Shown here piece after piece: positions 1 to 11,951 of a DNA stretch of 64,000 nt (position 1 is its first letter; each line of letters starts with the position of its first letter). Position numbers and translations under genes: made by a program. The stretch lies in the NCBI RefSeq assembly GCF_039880525.1, contig NZ_CP156989.1:1-64000 (forward strand), given 5' to 3'. The notes below the pieces were generated by a model. It searched no databases, was not told the origin of the DNA, and saw only the letters and a list, made by a program, of their open reading frames with translations. Source of the DNA: Agrococcus sp. ProA11 (lineage in GTDB: Bacteria; Actinomycetota; Actinomycetes; Actinomycetales; Microbacteriaceae).

Positions 1-1329
1 TTGCGCGGTTTTCTCGACCTCGTCGAGCCGCAGGGCGTCATGGGCGCCGTGCTCTACCTGGACGTTCCGAACGATCTGACGCGCGACATGCTCGAGCAGC
101 GCCTCCGACTCCCTGTCACGGAAGCGCTTGTGGAGAACGCTGTGGAGATCGGCCAGTTCAAGATCGTGGTCAACCCCGATCTCGAGCGCGAGGAGCCGCT
201 GCCCGACCTCATCGACGAACCCAGTGCCGACCCCGTCGTCGCGCCGGTCACGAGCTACGAGCGCGAGGGCAGCGACAGGAACCAGCGGCGTGTCGATTCG
301 CGGCTCAATCCGAAGTACACGTTCGACAACTTCGTCATCGGTGGCTCCAACAGGTTCGCGCACGCCGCGGCCCTGGCGGTCGCCGAGACCCCGGCCAAGG
401 CATACAACCCGCTGTTCATCTACGGCGACTCCGGTCTCGGCAAGACGCACCTCCTGCATGCCATCGGTCACTACGCCGAGGGCATGTATCCCGGCATCCG
501 TGTGCGCTACGTCTCGAGCGAGGAGTTCACGAATGACTTCATCAACTCGATCGCGAACAACCTGAACCAGTCGTTCCAGCAGCGCTACCGCGAGGTCGAC
601 GTGCTGCTCATCGATGACATCCAGTTCCTGCGTGGCAAGGAGTCGACGCAGGAGGCGTTCTTCCACACCTTCAACACGCTGCACGACCACAACAAGCAGG
701 TCGTCATCACCTCGGATGTGGCCCCGAAGCACCTGCAGGGCTTCGAGGAGCGCATGGTCAGCCGCTTCGAGTGGGGGCTCATCACCGACGTGACCGTGCC
801 CGACGTCGAGACCCGCATCGCGATCCTGCGCAAGAAGGCCGAGGCCGAGCGCATCCAGATCCCGCCGGAGGTGCTGTCGGTCATCGCAGACAAGGTGCAG
901 TCGAACATCCGCGAGCTGGAGGGCACGCTCATCCGCGTCACGGCCTTCGCGAGCCTCAACCGGCTGCCGGTCACGATGGAGCTGGCGCAGACGGTGCTGA
1001 AAGACTTGTTCGCCTTCGACGAGGAGGCGCCGGTGTCGCCGAGCGACATCATCAGCCACACCGCTGCGTACTTCAAGCTCACGGTCGACGACCTGCATGG
1101 CTCGTCGCGTTCGCAGACCATCGCGCTCGCACGGCAGATCGCCATGTACCTGTGTCGGGAGATGACGAGCATGTCGCTGCCGAAGATCGGGCAGCTGTTC
1201 GGCAACCGCGATCACACCACTGTGATGTACGCGAACAAGAAGATCGAGAAGCTCATGCAGGAGCGCCGCTCGGTCTACACCCAGGTGACGGAGCTCACCG
1301 CCCGCATCCGCCAACGCGCAGGCGCTTGA
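1..1329 (+). CDS. dnaA: Chromosomal replication initiator DnaA (5' partial)
   Basis: DnaA is the AAA+ initiator that binds DnaA boxes and melts oriC. Of domain I only the later part is present: the frame opens at base 1 on a TTG, and the helices that normally precede the EPQGVM region (roughly 30 residues) are missing. The true start therefore probably lies upstream of the window. The domain II linker is around residues 60-100. The AAA+ core has Walker [10 protein letters not shown] (142-150) and Walker B LLIDD (202-206). Domain IV carries the DNA-binding signature [11 protein letters not shown] (401-411). oriC and dnaN follow on the same strand. The identity is certain; only the 5' end is unresolved. 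Confidence 0.97.
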   Translation: MRGFLDLVEPQGVMGAVLYLDVPNDLTRDMLEQRLRLPVTEALVENAVEIGQFKIVVNPDLEREEPLPDLIDEPSADPVVAPVTSYEREGSDRNQRRVDSRLNPKYTFDNFVIGGSNRFAHAAALAVAETPAKAYNPLFIYGDSGLGKTHLLHAIGHYAEGMYPGIRVRYVSSEEFTNDFINSIANNLNQSFQQRYREVDVLLIDDIQFLRGKESTQEAFFHTFNTLHDHNKQVVITSDVAPKHLQGFEERMVSRFEWGLITDVTVPDVETRIAILRKKAEAERIQIPPEVLSVIADKVQSNIRELEGTLIRVTAFASLNRLPVTMELAQTVLKDLFAFDEEAPVSPSDIISHTAAYFKLTVDDLHGSSRSQTIALARQIAMYLCREMTSMSLPKIGQLFGNRDHTTVMYANKKIEKLMQERRSVYTQVTELTARIRQRAGA

Positions 1330-1901
1330 CGGGGAGGCCATTTCTGGCCTCTCCCGTGCCGGCACTGATGACCATCCCGCCTGCTCGCAGCACGACCCGC
1401 GAGCGCGCTGTCGAGATCTCGTGACGCGTGCGCTTTCGGCGCGCGCTCCTCGATCTTGCGTGCTCCGCGCTCACCGCGAGGGTGCGCGCTCCGCAGGCAA
1501 CCTTCAACGTGCACTTCATGTGATTCAGCCTGTGCACAACGCTCCGTACCTGTGGAGAACACGTCGCGGGCTGTGAACGACAGGAACCACCCCCTGGTCC
1601 GCCCTCCACCGAGGTGGGGATGTGAGTGCACAGTGGCTCTACAACTTCCACGCTTGTAGTTCCCAACGTGCGAGCGCTCGGGAGCTGAGTGATCCACAAG
1701 TTCCACAGGGGTTATGAATACAAGTCTGAGTGAGAAGAGGATTGGGCGAGTCGCCAACCATGACGGTTCGTCCCGTGTGGGCGGCCGGATCGAGAATCAC
1801 AAGGCTGTGCCAGAATCGACACCGCCGTGCACGCTGTGCGGTGCGGCAATGCTCTGCGGCGCTTGGAAGGCCGAAGACTGCTCAGTGAACGAGGGAGACC
1901 C
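1330..1901. other. oriC region (dnaA-dnaN intergenic)
   Basis: This is 572 bases without a credible gene between dnaA and dnaN, the usual actinobacterial origin position. DnaA-box-like 9-mers, each one mismatch from TTATCCACA or TTGTCCACA, are TGTGCACAA (1531-1539, reverse), TGTGGAGAA (1551-1559, reverse) and TGATCCACA (1690-1698). A weaker TTCCACAGG-type site lies just after, followed by the relatively AT-rich stretch GTTATGAATACAAG at 1711-1724, a plausible unwinding segment. The dnaA-proximal side holds a copy of the dispersed palindromic repeat (1415-1455). Boxes were found by eye; other degenerate ones are likely. Confidence 0.85.
1415..1455. repeat. Dispersed REP-like palindrome, copy 1
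   Basis: This 41-base imperfect palindrome begins GATCTCGTGACGCG and ends GCGCTCCTCGATC. It matches the copy at 41402-41441 over nearly its whole length, and the reverse complement of the copy inside hemY (60684-60724). It lies about 90 bases after the dnaA stop, within the origin region. The family is bounded by GGTCTCGTGACG on one side and CTCCTCGACC on the other, with a GC-rich centre. Confidence 0.7.
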
Positions 1902-3044
1902 GTGAAGTTCGTCATCAACCGCGATGTCTTCAGCGATGCCGTGTCGTTCGCCGTCAAGCTGCTGCCGCAGCGGCCGACGATGCCGATCCTCAGCGGCGTG
2001 CGCATCGAAGCGACCCCCGATGGCGTCGTCTTCTCGTCCTTCGACTTCGAGTCGTCGGCTCGCACCTCGGTGCAGGCCGATGTGGAGCGCGAAGGCGTCG
2101 TGCTGGTCTCCGGCAAGATGATGAGCGACATCGCGGCGAAGCTGCCGCAGCGCGAGGTGCGCGTCGAGGACGACGGCACGAAGGTCTCGATCCGGTGCGG
2201 CAACGCGAACTTCTCGCTCGCGAAGATGCCGCTCGAGGAGTACCCGACGGTCCCGACCGTCGAGGGCCGCACGGGCGTCGTCGAGGGCAAGGCCTTCGCG
2301 GAGGCGATCAGCCAGGTCGCCATCTCGGCATCGCGCGAGGACGTCACGCCGGTCATCACCGGTGTGCAGCTCGAGGCCTCCGACACCACGCTGACGCTCA
2401 TCGCCACCGACCGCTACCGCGTCTCGGTCCGCAGCATCCCGTGGGATGCCGGCGACGCGACGGAAGCGCTCACCTCGCTGGTGCCGGCGCGCACCCTCAC
2501 GGAGGTCGGCCGCACGTTCGGCGGCGCCGAACGCATCGAGATCACCATGAGCGAGGCGGGGGAGCGACAGCAGATCGCCTTCTCCACCGCCGACCGCACG
2601 GTGACGAGCCTGCTGATCAAGGGCAACTACCCGCCGGTGCGACGCCTCTTCCCCGAGACCGCCGACCACCACGCCGTCGTCAACACCGCCGAGCTGGTCG
2701 ATGCGACCCGTCGCGTGCAGCTCGTGCTCGATGCCGAGGCGGCGATCCGCTACACGTTCAGCGATGGCCAGGCGCAGCTGGAGGCGATCGGCTCCGAGCA
2801 GGCGCAGGCATCGGAGATCATCGACGCGGTGCTCGAGGGCGATGAGATCGTGCTGTCGATCAAGCCGCAGCTGCTCATCGACGGCATCCAGGCCACCCAC
2901 TCGGAGTTCGTGCGCGTCTCGTTCACGCACTCGGAGAACACCAACAAGCCCGGCCCCATGCTGATCCGCGGCCAGACCTCGCGCGACGACGCGGAGGCGA
3001 CCGACTTCAAGTACCTGCTGCAGCCCAACCTGCTGCTGCGCTGA
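1902..3044 (+). CDS. dnaN: DNA polymerase III beta subunit (sliding clamp)
   Basis: The beta clamp encircles DNA and tethers the replicative polymerase. The 380-residue product has normal clamp length and starts VKFVINRDVFSDAV, a typical actinobacterial N-terminus, and it ends near YLLQPNLLLR. I chose the GTG at 1902 because GAGGGAGA sits just upstream and homologues begin with MKF; the open frame extends 25 codons further upstream without clamp similarity. It follows the origin, with gnd next on the same strand. Confidence 0.96.
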   Translation: MKFVINRDVFSDAVSFAVKLLPQRPTMPILSGVRIEATPDGVVFSSFDFESSARTSVQADVEREGVVLVSGKMMSDIAAKLPQREVRVEDDGTKVSIRCGNANFSLAKMPLEEYPTVPTVEGRTGVVEGKAFAEAISQVAISASREDVTPVITGVQLEASDTTLTLIATDRYRVSVRSIPWDAGDATEALTSLVPARTLTEVGRTFGGAERIEITMSEAGERQQIAFSTADRTVTSLLIKGNYPPVRRLFPETADHHAVVNTAELVDATRRVQLVLDAEAAIRYTFSDGQAQLEAIGSEQAQASEIIDAVLEGDEIVLSIKPQLLIDGIQATHSEFVRVSFTHSENTNKPGPMLIRGQTSRDDAEATDFKYLLQPNLLLR

Positions 3045-3071
3045 CCAAGACGCTTGCGACGAGGGAGCACC

Positions 3072-3959
3072 ATGACGATGCACATCGGACTGATCGGCCT
3101 CGGGAAGATGGGTGGCAACATGCGCACCCGCCTGGAGCGAGCGGGCATCGAGGTCACGGGCTACGACACCAATCCCGAGGTCAGCGACGTCGCGACCGTG
3201 GATGATCTGGTCGCCGCGCTGCCCACGCCGCGGATCGTCTGGGTGATGGTGCCCGCTGGTGAGATCACCGACGCCGTCATCGCCGACCTGGCCGGGCGAC
3301 TCAAGGAGGGCGACCTCGTCATCGACGGCGGCAACTCCCGCTTCACCGAGGACGAGGTGCATGCCGCGCTGCTCGGCGAGCGCGGTGTGCGCTTCGTCGA
3401 CGTCGGCGTCTCCGGCGGCATCTGGGGCCTCGACAACGGCTACGGCCTGATGGTCGGCGGCGCGAAGGCGGACGTCGAGGAGATCATGCCGGTGTTCGAC
3501 GCACTCCGTCCGGAAGGGCCGCGAGAAGAGGGCTTCGTGCATGCGGGACCCACCGGCGCCGGGCACTACGTGAAGATGGTCCACAACGGCATCGAGTACG
3601 GCCTCATGCAGGCCTATGCCGAGGGCTTCGAGCTGCTCGAGCGCAAGGAGCTCGTGCACGATGTGGCCGGCTCGTTCAAGGCATGGCAGCGCGGCACCGT
3701 GGTGCGCTCCTGGCTGCTCGACCTGATGGTGCGCGCACTCGATGCGGATGACGACCTGTCGGAGATCGAGGGCTACGTCGATGATTCCGGCGAGGGACGC
3801 TGGACCGTGGAGGAGGCGATCGCGAACGCGGTGCCGATGCCCGCGATCGCGGCATCCCTCTTCGCGCGCTTCGAGTCGCGCCAGGATGACAGCCCCGCGA
3901 TGAAGGCTGTCGCTGCCCTGCGCAACCAGTTCGGCGGTCACGCGGTCAAGCAGGCCTAG
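3072..3959 (+). CDS. gnd: 6-phosphogluconate dehydrogenase, decarboxylating (short form)
   Basis: The enzyme oxidises and decarboxylates 6-phosphogluconate to ribulose 5-phosphate in the pentose-phosphate pathway. The N-terminal nucleotide fold has GLIGLGKMGGNM, and the substrate region has the GVSGGIWGL loop and the KMVHNGIEYGLMQAYAEG helix with its catalytic Lys. At 295 residues this is the short class, often NAD-preferring, rather than the roughly 470-residue form. The ATG at 3072 follows GAGGGAGC. Its place between dnaN and recF is normal in many Actinobacteria. zwf is about 32 kb away, so the oxidative branch is split. Cofactor preference is inferred from class only. Confidence 0.93.
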   Translation: MTMHIGLIGLGKMGGNMRTRLERAGIEVTGYDTNPEVSDVATVDDLVAALPTPRIVWVMVPAGEITDAVIADLAGRLKEGDLVIDGGNSRFTEDEVHAALLGERGVRFVDVGVSGGIWGLDNGYGLMVGGAKADVEEIMPVFDALRPEGPREEGFVHAGPTGAGHYVKMVHNGIEYGLMQAYAEGFELLERKELVHDVAGSFKAWQRGTVVRSWLLDLMVRALDADDDLSEIEGYVDDSGEGRWTVEEAIANAVPMPAIAASLFARFESRQDDSPAMKAVAALRNQFGGHAVKQA

Positions 3960-5054
3960 GTGCGCGTCAGTCGGCTGGCGCTGACCGACTTCCGCAACTA
4001 CCGGACGGCGGACGTCGAGTTCGCGCCCGGAGCCAACCTGCTCGTCGGCCGGAACGGCCAAGGCAAGACCAACATGGTGGAGTCGCTGGTCTGGATCGCC
4101 ACGGGCTCCAGCCATCGCGTTCCCACCGATGTCGCGCTCATCCGCGCCGGCGAGCAACAGGCGATCGTCCGATGCACGGTCACCAACGATGAGCGCGCCT
4201 TCCAGCTCGACGTCGAGCTCAACCTCCGCGGCGCGAATCGTGCGCAGGCGAACGGGCAGAACGTGCGCATCCGCGATCTGCCCCGCTACCTGCAGGCGGT
4301 GCTGTTCAGCCCGGAGGATCTGCAGCTCGTGCGCGCCGATCCCGGTGGCCGACGCAGGTTCCTGGACGAGCTCGCCGTCATGCGAGCACCGCGGATGGCC
4401 AGCGTCCACAGCGATCTCGATCGGGTGCTGAAGCAGCGGAACTCCCTGCTGAAGAGCGCACGCGCGGCGCGACTGCGCCCCGAAGACCTCACGACGCTCG
4501 AGGTGTGGGACGGCCGGCTCGTCGATCTCGGCCTGGAAGTCATGCGTGCGCGGCGCTCGCTGGTCGAGGAACTCGCACCGCACGTCGTCTCCGCCTACCG
4601 GCTGGTCGCCGGCGACGAGCACGAGGCGCGCATCGTGCTCACGACCAACGTGCCGGAGACCGCGGAGGACTTCACCGCACTGCTGGCCGAGCGACGTCGC
4701 GACGAGCTCGATCGAGGTGTGAGCCTGGTCGGCCCGCATCGCGACGACCTCGAGCTGCACCTCAACGACCTGCTCGCCAGGCACTACGCGAGCCACGGGG
4801 AGTCGTGGTCGTTCGCGCTCGCGCTGCGGCTGGCTTCGGCAGAGCTGCTGCGCGACGGCTCCGGCGGCGACCCCGTCATGATCCTCGACGACGTGTTCGC
4901 CGAGCTCGATGCCGGTCGGCGTCAGCGGCTGGCGGAGGCCGCCGGTGGCTTCGAGCAGGTGCTCATCACCGCGGCCGTCGAGGACGATGTGCCGGCGGCG
5001 CTGCGCGATCACCGCATCCGCATCGACGCCGGAGTGGTGGTCGACGATGCGTGA
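3960..5054 (+). CDS. recF: DNA replication and repair protein RecF
   Basis: RecF is an SMC-like ATPase that loads RecA at single-strand gaps with RecO and RecR. The 364-residue product has Walker A GRNGQGKTN near residue 30, a LVGPHRDDL region, and a Walker B/D-loop segment MILDDVFAELDAGR near 310. The GTG start abuts the gnd stop codon with no gap, implying co-translation. The last 8 bases overlap the dciA-like gene. Confidence 0.96.
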   Translation: MRVSRLALTDFRNYRTADVEFAPGANLLVGRNGQGKTNMVESLVWIATGSSHRVPTDVALIRAGEQQAIVRCTVTNDERAFQLDVELNLRGANRAQANGQNVRIRDLPRYLQAVLFSPEDLQLVRADPGGRRRFLDELAVMRAPRMASVHSDLDRVLKQRNSLLKSARAARLRPEDLTTLEVWDGRLVDLGLEVMRARRSLVEELAPHVVSAYRLVAGDEHEARIVLTTNVPETAEDFTALLAERRRDELDRGVSLVGPHRDDLELHLNDLLARHYASHGESWSFALALRLASAELLRDGSGGDPVMILDDVFAELDAGRRQRLAEAAGGFEQVLITAAVEDDVPAALRDHRIRIDAGVVVDDA

Positions 5055-5541
5055 GCTCGCGGCCACCGAACCCGAGCGCGTCTGGCTGCGGCTCAAGGCC
5101 AAGCTCGGCGATCCCGAGATGGTGTCGCGCGATGGGCGCCGGCGCTCGCGACGCGAGCCGGGGGCGTCGGTGCCGTTCGGCAAGGGCCGCGATCCGCGTG
5201 GGCTCGGCGACGTGCTCGCGGGCTTCGCGGACGACCGGGGGTGGACGGCGACCCTCGCCCGTGCCGATGTGATGGGGCATTGGCCAGAGCTCGTCGGCGC
5301 GGAGAATGCGACGCGCACCGAGCCGATCTCCTTCGAGGAGGGCGTGCTCACGGTGCGCTGCGCCTCCACGGCATGGACCCAGCAGATGCGCATCCTGCGC
5401 GCCGAGACCACCACCCGCATCCTCGCCCGCTTCCCGGACTGCGGTCTCGTCTCGGTGCGCTTCATCGGACCGGATCTGCCCAGCTTCAACCGCGGCCGGC
5501 GCTCGGTGCCCGGGCGCGGACCGCGCGACACCTGGGGCTGA
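5047..5541 (+). CDS. dciA: DUF721/DciA family protein, predicted helicase loader
   Basis: The 164-residue basic protein carries the DUF721 fold in its C-terminal half: a helix around MGHWPELVGAENATRTEPIS followed by the beta-rich EGVLTVRC segment and a helix with WTQQMRIL. DciA-type proteins operate the replicative helicase DnaB in bacteria lacking DnaC or DnaI, and the mycobacterial homologue next to recF acts in replication. The ATG at 5047 lies inside the recF end with an 8-base overlap. The N-terminal region, rich in Arg and Lys, looks disordered. Function follows from family and position. Confidence 0.85.
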   Translation: MRELAATEPERVWLRLKAKLGDPEMVSRDGRRRSRREPGASVPFGKGRDPRGLGDVLAGFADDRGWTATLARADVMGHWPELVGAENATRTEPISFEEGVLTVRCASTAWTQQMRILRAETTTRILARFPDCGLVSVRFIGPDLPSFNRGRRSVPGRGPRDTWG

Positions 5542-5606
5542 GCCGCTCCGCGCGGGACGGCAGCGCTCGCGGCTACGCTGTCAGATACGTGCCTCGAGGA
5601 GGAGAC

Positions 5607-6305
5607 ATGCCAAGGCCATCGCGCACCCAGGACGCCGTCGACCAGCTGCTCGACGCCATCATCGACGGCACGCTCACGGCCGGTGCGCCACTGCCGCCGG
5701 AGGGTGAGCTCGCGGTCGAGTTCGGCGTCTCCCGCTTGACCATGCGCGAAGCGGTGCGGCTCCTGCAGGCGCAGGGCGTGATCGTGCAGGTGCCCGGCAG
5801 CCGCCATCGCATCGCCCCGACGGCGGAGTGGACGGGCATGGATGCTGTCGTGCGGCACGCGCGCACCAGCGACCAGCGCGAGCAGTCCTCGCTGGAGCTG
5901 CTCGAGGTGCGCATGATGATCGAGTCCGGGGCCGCCCGGCTCGCCGCCGACCGCCGCACGGATGACGACCTCGCCCTGCTCGAGGATGCGCTGCGGCGCA
6001 TGGCAGCGCACCACGAGGCCGCAGATGTCGCCGCGTTCGTCAGCGCCGATCTCGAGTTCCACGATGCGATCGTGCGGGCGGCCGACAACCGGATCCTGGT
6101 CGCGGCGATCCGCCCGCTCACCACGATGCTGGAGGCGACGCGAGGGGAGACGAGCGCTGTCGCCGCGATCCGGAGCCACGCGCTCGTGGAGCACCGCAAC
6201 GTGCTCGACGCCATCCGGGCAGGCGATGCGGTCGCCGCGCGCGACGCCATGGCGCACCATATGCAGCAGACGCGCGACGACCTGGTCTCACTCGTCCACA
6301 CCTGA
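5607..6305 (+). CDS. FadR-subfamily GntR transcriptional regulator
   Basis: The 232-residue protein has an N-terminal winged helix (about residues 5-70; LPPEGELAVEFGVSRLTMREAVRLL is spread over its recognition part) and a C-terminal all-helical FCD ligand domain with the metal-binding Asp/His pattern around EFHDAIV and later HRNVLDAI. The ATG follows GAGGAGGAGAC. It sits between dciA and gyrB, where most relatives have no regulator. Ligand and targets are unknown; FadR-type regulators commonly sense small carboxylates such as gluconate or lactate. gnd is nearby, but a link to it is only a guess. Confidence 0.88.
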   Translation: MPRPSRTQDAVDQLLDAIIDGTLTAGAPLPPEGELAVEFGVSRLTMREAVRLLQAQGVIVQVPGSRHRIAPTAEWTGMDAVVRHARTSDQREQSSLELLEVRMMIESGAARLAADRRTDDDLALLEDALRRMAAHHEAADVAAFVSADLEFHDAIVRAADNRILVAAIRPLTTMLEATRGETSAVAAIRSHALVEHRNVLDAIRAGDAVAARDAMAHHMQQTRDDLVSLVHT

Positions 6306-6420
6306 CGGGGGATGGATACCGATCCTGAGCCGCCTCGTCCAGGCCTGTGGAGGCCTGCTGCACCCCAGAACGATGCTGTGGCAGGGTTTCCTGCCGTCGG
6401 AACGTCAGATCGTGGCTTAG

Positions 6421-8577
<2,157 letters not shown>

Positions 8578-8592
8578 GGCTGAGAGAGACCG

Positions 8593-11193
8593 ATGACTGA
8601 CGAGACGACTCCCGCGGCCGAGCCCTTCGACCGCGACGCACCCAACCACGGCGCGATCGAGCAGGTCGACCTGCAGCTCGAGATGCAGCGCTCCTACCTC
8701 GACTACGCGATGAGCGTCATCGTGGGACGCGCGCTGCCGGAGGTGCGCGACGGCATGAAGCCCGTGCACCGACGGGTGATCTACGCCATGTACGACGGCG
8801 GCTACCGACCCGATAAGGCCTACTCGAAGTGCTCGCGCGTGGTCGGCGACGTGATGGGCCAGTTCCACCCGCACGGTGACTCGGCGATCTACGACGCGCT
8901 CGTGCGCCTGGTGCAGCCGTGGAGCCTGCGGTATCCGCTCGCGCTCGGCCAGGGCAACTTCGGCTCCGCCGGTGACGACGAGGCCGCCGCCCCGCGATAC
9001 ACCGAGACGAAGATGTCGCCGCTGTCGCTCGAGATGGTGCGCGACATCGACGAGAACACCGTCGACTTCCAGGACAACTACGACGGTCGCACGCAGGAGC
9101 CCGCGGTGCTGCCGGCCCGCTTCCCGAATCTGCTCGTCAACGGGTCCGTCGGCATCGCCGTCGGCATGGCCACGAACATCCCGCCGCACAACCTGCGCGA
9201 GGTCGCCGACGGCGCCATCTGGCATCTCCAGCACCCCGAGGCGTCGCGCGAGGAGCTGCAGGATGCGCTCATCGAGCGCATCAAGGGGCCGGACTTCCCG
9301 ACCGGTGCGCAGATCCTCGGAACGAAGGGCATCCAAGAGGCCTACCGCACCGGCCGCGGCTCGATCACGATGCGCGCCGTCGTCACCGTCGAAGAGGTCA
9401 ACAACCGCACGGCGCTGGTGATCACCGAGCTGCCGTACCAGGTGAACCCCGACAACCTCGCGCGCAAGATCGCCGACCTGGTGAAGGACGGCCGGCTCGC
9501 CGGCATCGCCGACATCGAGGATCAGACCTCCGGCCGCACCGGCCAACGCCTCGTCATCACGCTGAAGCGCGATGCGGTGCCGAAGGTGGTGCTCAACAAC
9601 CTCTACAAGCACACGCAGCTGCAGGAGAACTTCGGCGCGAACATGCTCGCGATCGTCGACGGTGTGCCGCGCACGCTGCCGATCGACGGCTTCATCACGC
9701 ACTGGGCCGACCACCAGGTCGAGGTCATCGTGCGGCGCACCGAGTTCCGCCTCGCCAAGGCGCAGGAGCGGATGCACATCCTCACCGGCTACCTGAAGGC
9801 GCTCGACGCGCTCGACGAGGTGATCGCGCTCATCCGCCGCTCGACCACGACCGAGGCCGCGCGCGATGGGCTGATGGAGCTGCTCGAGCTCGACCGGGCA
9901 CAGGCCGACGCCATCCTCGAGATGCAGCTGCGTCGGCTGGCCGCGCTGGAACGCCAGAAGATCCAGGACGAGGCGACCGAGCTGGCGCTGAAGATCACCG
10001 ACTACCAGGGCATCATCGCGAGCCCCGAGCGTCAGCGCACGATCATCGTCGACGAGCTCAGCGAGCTGGTCGCGAAGTTCGGCGACGACCGTCGCACCGA
10101 GATCATGTACGGCTACGGCGGCGATGTCTCGATCGAGGACCTCATCCCCGAGGAGCAGATGGTCGTCAGCCTCACGACCGGCGGCTACATCAAGCGCACG
10201 CGCATCGACCAGTACCGCGCGCAGCACCGCGGCGGCAAGGGCGTGAAGGGTGCGCAGCTGCGCAGCGATGACGTTGTGGAGCACTTCAGCGTCAACTCGA
10301 CCCACGACTGGATGCTCTTCTTCACGAACTTCGGTCGCGTCTACCGGATGAAGGGCTACGAGATCGCCGAGGCCGGTCGCGACGCGAAGGGCCAGCACGT
10401 CGCGAACCTGCTCGCCTTCCAGCCGGAGGAGCGCGTGCAGACCGTGCTCGCGCTGCGCAACTACGAGCAGGCCGAGTACCTCGTGCTCGCGACGCAGCAC
10501 GGTCAGGTCAAGAAGACCAAGCTCGACCTGTATGACACGAACCGCACGGGCGGCATCATCGCCATCAACCTGGCGGATGACGACCGGCTGATCTCGGCGA
10601 TGCTCGCGAACTCCGACGACGAGATCCTGGTGATCTCGAAGCAGGGGCGGGCCGCGCGCTTCCAGGCGACCGACGAGGCGCTGCGCCCGATGGGCCGTGC
10701 GACCGGCGGTGTGCGCGGCATCCGACTGCGCGACGACGACGAGGCGCTCGGCGCCATGGTGATCGGCGACAAGGGCTACGTGTTCGTCGTCACCGAGCAG
10801 GGCTTCGGCAAGAAGACCGCCGTGGACGACTACCCGACCAAGGGCCGAGGCACGCAGGGCGTGCTGACGTTCTCCTCCGGCGGCCACGACCGCGGCGCGC
10901 TCGTGGGCGCCACGATCGTGCAGGACGGCGACGAGCTGCTGCTCATCCGCACCTCCGGCAAGGTCATCCGCTCGCACGTCGACGAGGTGCGCGCCACCGG
11001 GCGCACCACCATGGGGGTGCAGTTCGCGGAGCGCTCCGACAAGGATCTCGTGATCCAGATCGCTCGCAACGTCGAGGAGGAGGTCGTCGAGGCCGCCGCT
11101 GAGGCCGAGGGCGCTATCGTGGACGCCACGGACGACGCGGCCGCTTCGATCCAGACCGAGGCGCCGGACAACACCGAGGAGAACGACGCATGA
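8593..11193 (+). CDS. gyrA: DNA gyrase subunit A
   Basis: This is the DNA cleavage-rejoining subunit of gyrase. The catalytic tyrosine is Y136 in APRYTE. The quinolone-determining region reads [10 protein letters not shown], with Ser97 and Asp101 at the positions of E. coli S83 and D87, so it has the susceptible form. The C-terminal wrapping domain has the GyrA-box-like segment HRGGKGVKG and ends in an acidic, Ala/Glu-rich tail. Length is 866 residues. The start follows GAGAGAGACC. The stop overlaps the DUF3566 start as ATGA. Confidence 0.97.
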   Translation: MTDETTPAAEPFDRDAPNHGAIEQVDLQLEMQRSYLDYAMSVIVGRALPEVRDGMKPVHRRVIYAMYDGGYRPDKAYSKCSRVVGDVMGQFHPHGDSAIYDALVRLVQPWSLRYPLALGQGNFGSAGDDEAAAPRYTETKMSPLSLEMVRDIDENTVDFQDNYDGRTQEPAVLPARFPNLLVNGSVGIAVGMATNIPPHNLREVADGAIWHLQHPEASREELQDALIERIKGPDFPTGAQILGTKGIQEAYRTGRGSITMRAVVTVEEVNNRTALVITELPYQVNPDNLARKIADLVKDGRLAGIADIEDQTSGRTGQRLVITLKRDAVPKVVLNNLYKHTQLQENFGANMLAIVDGVPRTLPIDGFITHWADHQVEVIVRRTEFRLAKAQERMHILTGYLKALDALDEVIALIRRSTTTEAARDGLMELLELDRAQADAILEMQLRRLAALERQKIQDEATELALKITDYQGIIASPERQRTIIVDELSELVAKFGDDRRTEIMYGYGGDVSIEDLIPEEQMVVSLTTGGYIKRTRIDQYRAQHRGGKGVKGAQLRSDDVVEHFSVNSTHDWMLFFTNFGRVYRMKGYEIAEAGRDAKGQHVANLLAFQPEERVQTVLALRNYEQAEYLVLATQHGQVKKTKLDLYDTNRTGGIIAINLADDDRLISAMLANSDDEILVISKQGRAARFQATDEALRPMGRATGGVRGIRLRDDDEALGAMVIGDKGYVFVVTEQGFGKKTAVDDYPTKGRGTQGVLTFSSGGHDRGALVGATIVQDGDELLLIRTSGKVIRSHVDEVRATGRTTMGVQFAERSDKDLVIQIARNVEEEVVEAAAEAEGAIVDATDDAAASIQTEAPDNTEENDA

Positions 11194-11597
11194 GCATTGC
11201 CGAGAAGCTGCAGAGCAAGACGCCTCGACGCAGCGGATCGAACAAGCAGGTGCGCCTGCGGCTCGTGCACGTCGACTTCTGGTCGGCGATGAAGGTCTCC
11301 GCCGTGCTGGGCCTGGTGCTCGGCGTCGTGCAGCTGGTCGTGGTGTTCGTCATGTGGACGCTGCTGCAGGTCGTCGGCCTGTTCGCGAAGCTCGACGAGG
11401 TGCTGCAGGACATCCTCGCGCAGCCGGACTTCGCGATCGCGTCGATCCTCTCGCTGCCGCAGGTGATGATGTTCTCGCTCCTGGTCGCGGTGCTGAACTT
11501 CGTCGTCATCACGGTGATGGGCGCGGTCGTCGCCGTGCTCTACAACCTGTCGGTGCGCATCACGGGCGGGCTGCAGGTCGGCTACGCCAACCAGTAG
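11190..11597 (+). CDS. DUF3566 family membrane protein
   Basis: The 135-residue protein has a short basic N-terminus and two hydrophobic spans, about residues 30-58 and 90-118, typical of DUF3566 proteins encoded directly after gyrA in Actinobacteria. It overlaps the gyrA stop by 4 bases, so it is translationally coupled. Its role is not established. A terminator pair follows. Confidence 0.85.
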   Translation: MSIAEKLQSKTPRRSGSNKQVRLRLVHVDFWSAMKVSAVLGLVLGVVQLVVVFVMWTLLQVVGLFAKLDEVLQDILAQPDFAIASILSLPQVMMFSLLVAVLNFVVITVMGAVVAVLYNLSVRITGGLQVGYANQ

Positions 11598-11606
11598 CGC
11601 GGGACC

Positions 11607-11669
11607 CCGGGGCCCGAGACGGGCCCCGGCGCTGGCGTCGCGGTGCAGGCCCGAAAGGGCCTGCACTTT
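11607..11669 (+). terminator. Tandem hairpin terminator after gyrA operon
   Basis: There are two perfect stem-loops in a row: a 9-base-pair stem CCGGGGCCC with loop GAGAC (11607-11629), then a 10-base-pair stem GTGCAGGCCC closed by a GAAA tetraloop (11643-11666) and followed by TTT. They lie directly after the DUF3566 stop and before the tRNA genes. Confidence 0.85.
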
Positions 11670-11707
11670 CAGCTCCCGCGCGCATGGTAGAGTCGATGCT
11701 TGTGCTT

Positions 11708-11784
11708 GGGGCTATAGCTCAGGCGGTTAGAGCGCTTCGCTGATAACGAAGAGGTCCCTGGTTCGAGTCCAGGTAGCCCCACCA
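11708..11784 (+). tRNA. tRNA-Ile (anticodon GAT)
   Basis: A full cloverleaf is present: acceptor GGGGCTA pairs with TAGCCCC, the D arm is AGCTCAGGCGGTTAGAGC, the anticodon loop CTGATAA has GAT at 11742-11744, and the T arm has GTTCGAGTCC. The 3' CCA is encoded (11782-11784). A TAGAGT -10-like hexamer lies at 11688-11693. Confidence 0.97.
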
Positions 11785-11814
11785 AGTACACTTCCTACGG
11801 CACGTACGTGCCAC

Positions 11815-11887
11815 GGGGCCTTAGCTCAGTTGGTAGAGCGCCTGCTTTGCAAGCAGGATGTCGGGAGTTCGATTCTCCCAGGCTCCA
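11815..11887 (+). tRNA. tRNA-Ala (anticodon TGC)
   Basis: The acceptor GGGGCCT pairs with AGGCTCC, the anticodon stem CCTGC/GCAGG encloses TTTGCAA with TGC at 11848-11850, and the T loop has GTTCGATTC. CCA is not encoded, unlike the neighbouring tRNA-Ile. The pair is probably co-transcribed and ends in a terminator 12 bases on. Confidence 0.97.
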
Positions 11888-11899
11888 CAGATCGGTCAG

Positions 11900-11925
11900 A
11901 GAGCCCCACTTCGGTGGGGCTCTTT
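11900..11925 (+). terminator. Intrinsic terminator after tRNA-Ile/tRNA-Ala
   Basis: This is a perfect 10-base-pair stem AGAGCCCCAC with a TTCG tetraloop (11900-11923), followed by a short T run. Confidence 0.88.
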
Positions 11926-11951
11926 CGCGCCGTCATGAGCGGGATGTCAGG

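Noticed and set aside
1456..1659. 67-codon open frame in the origin region
   Set aside because: No ribosome site and Arg/Pro-rich product; it overlaps the DnaA-box cluster and is not credible as a gene.
1797..6260. Very long minus-strand open frame opposite dnaN-gnd-recF-dciA
   Set aside because: Its translation is His/Arg/Glu-rich low-complexity sequence with no domain, and it lies antisense to five well-recognised genes; it is the usual open shadow frame of high-GC DNA.
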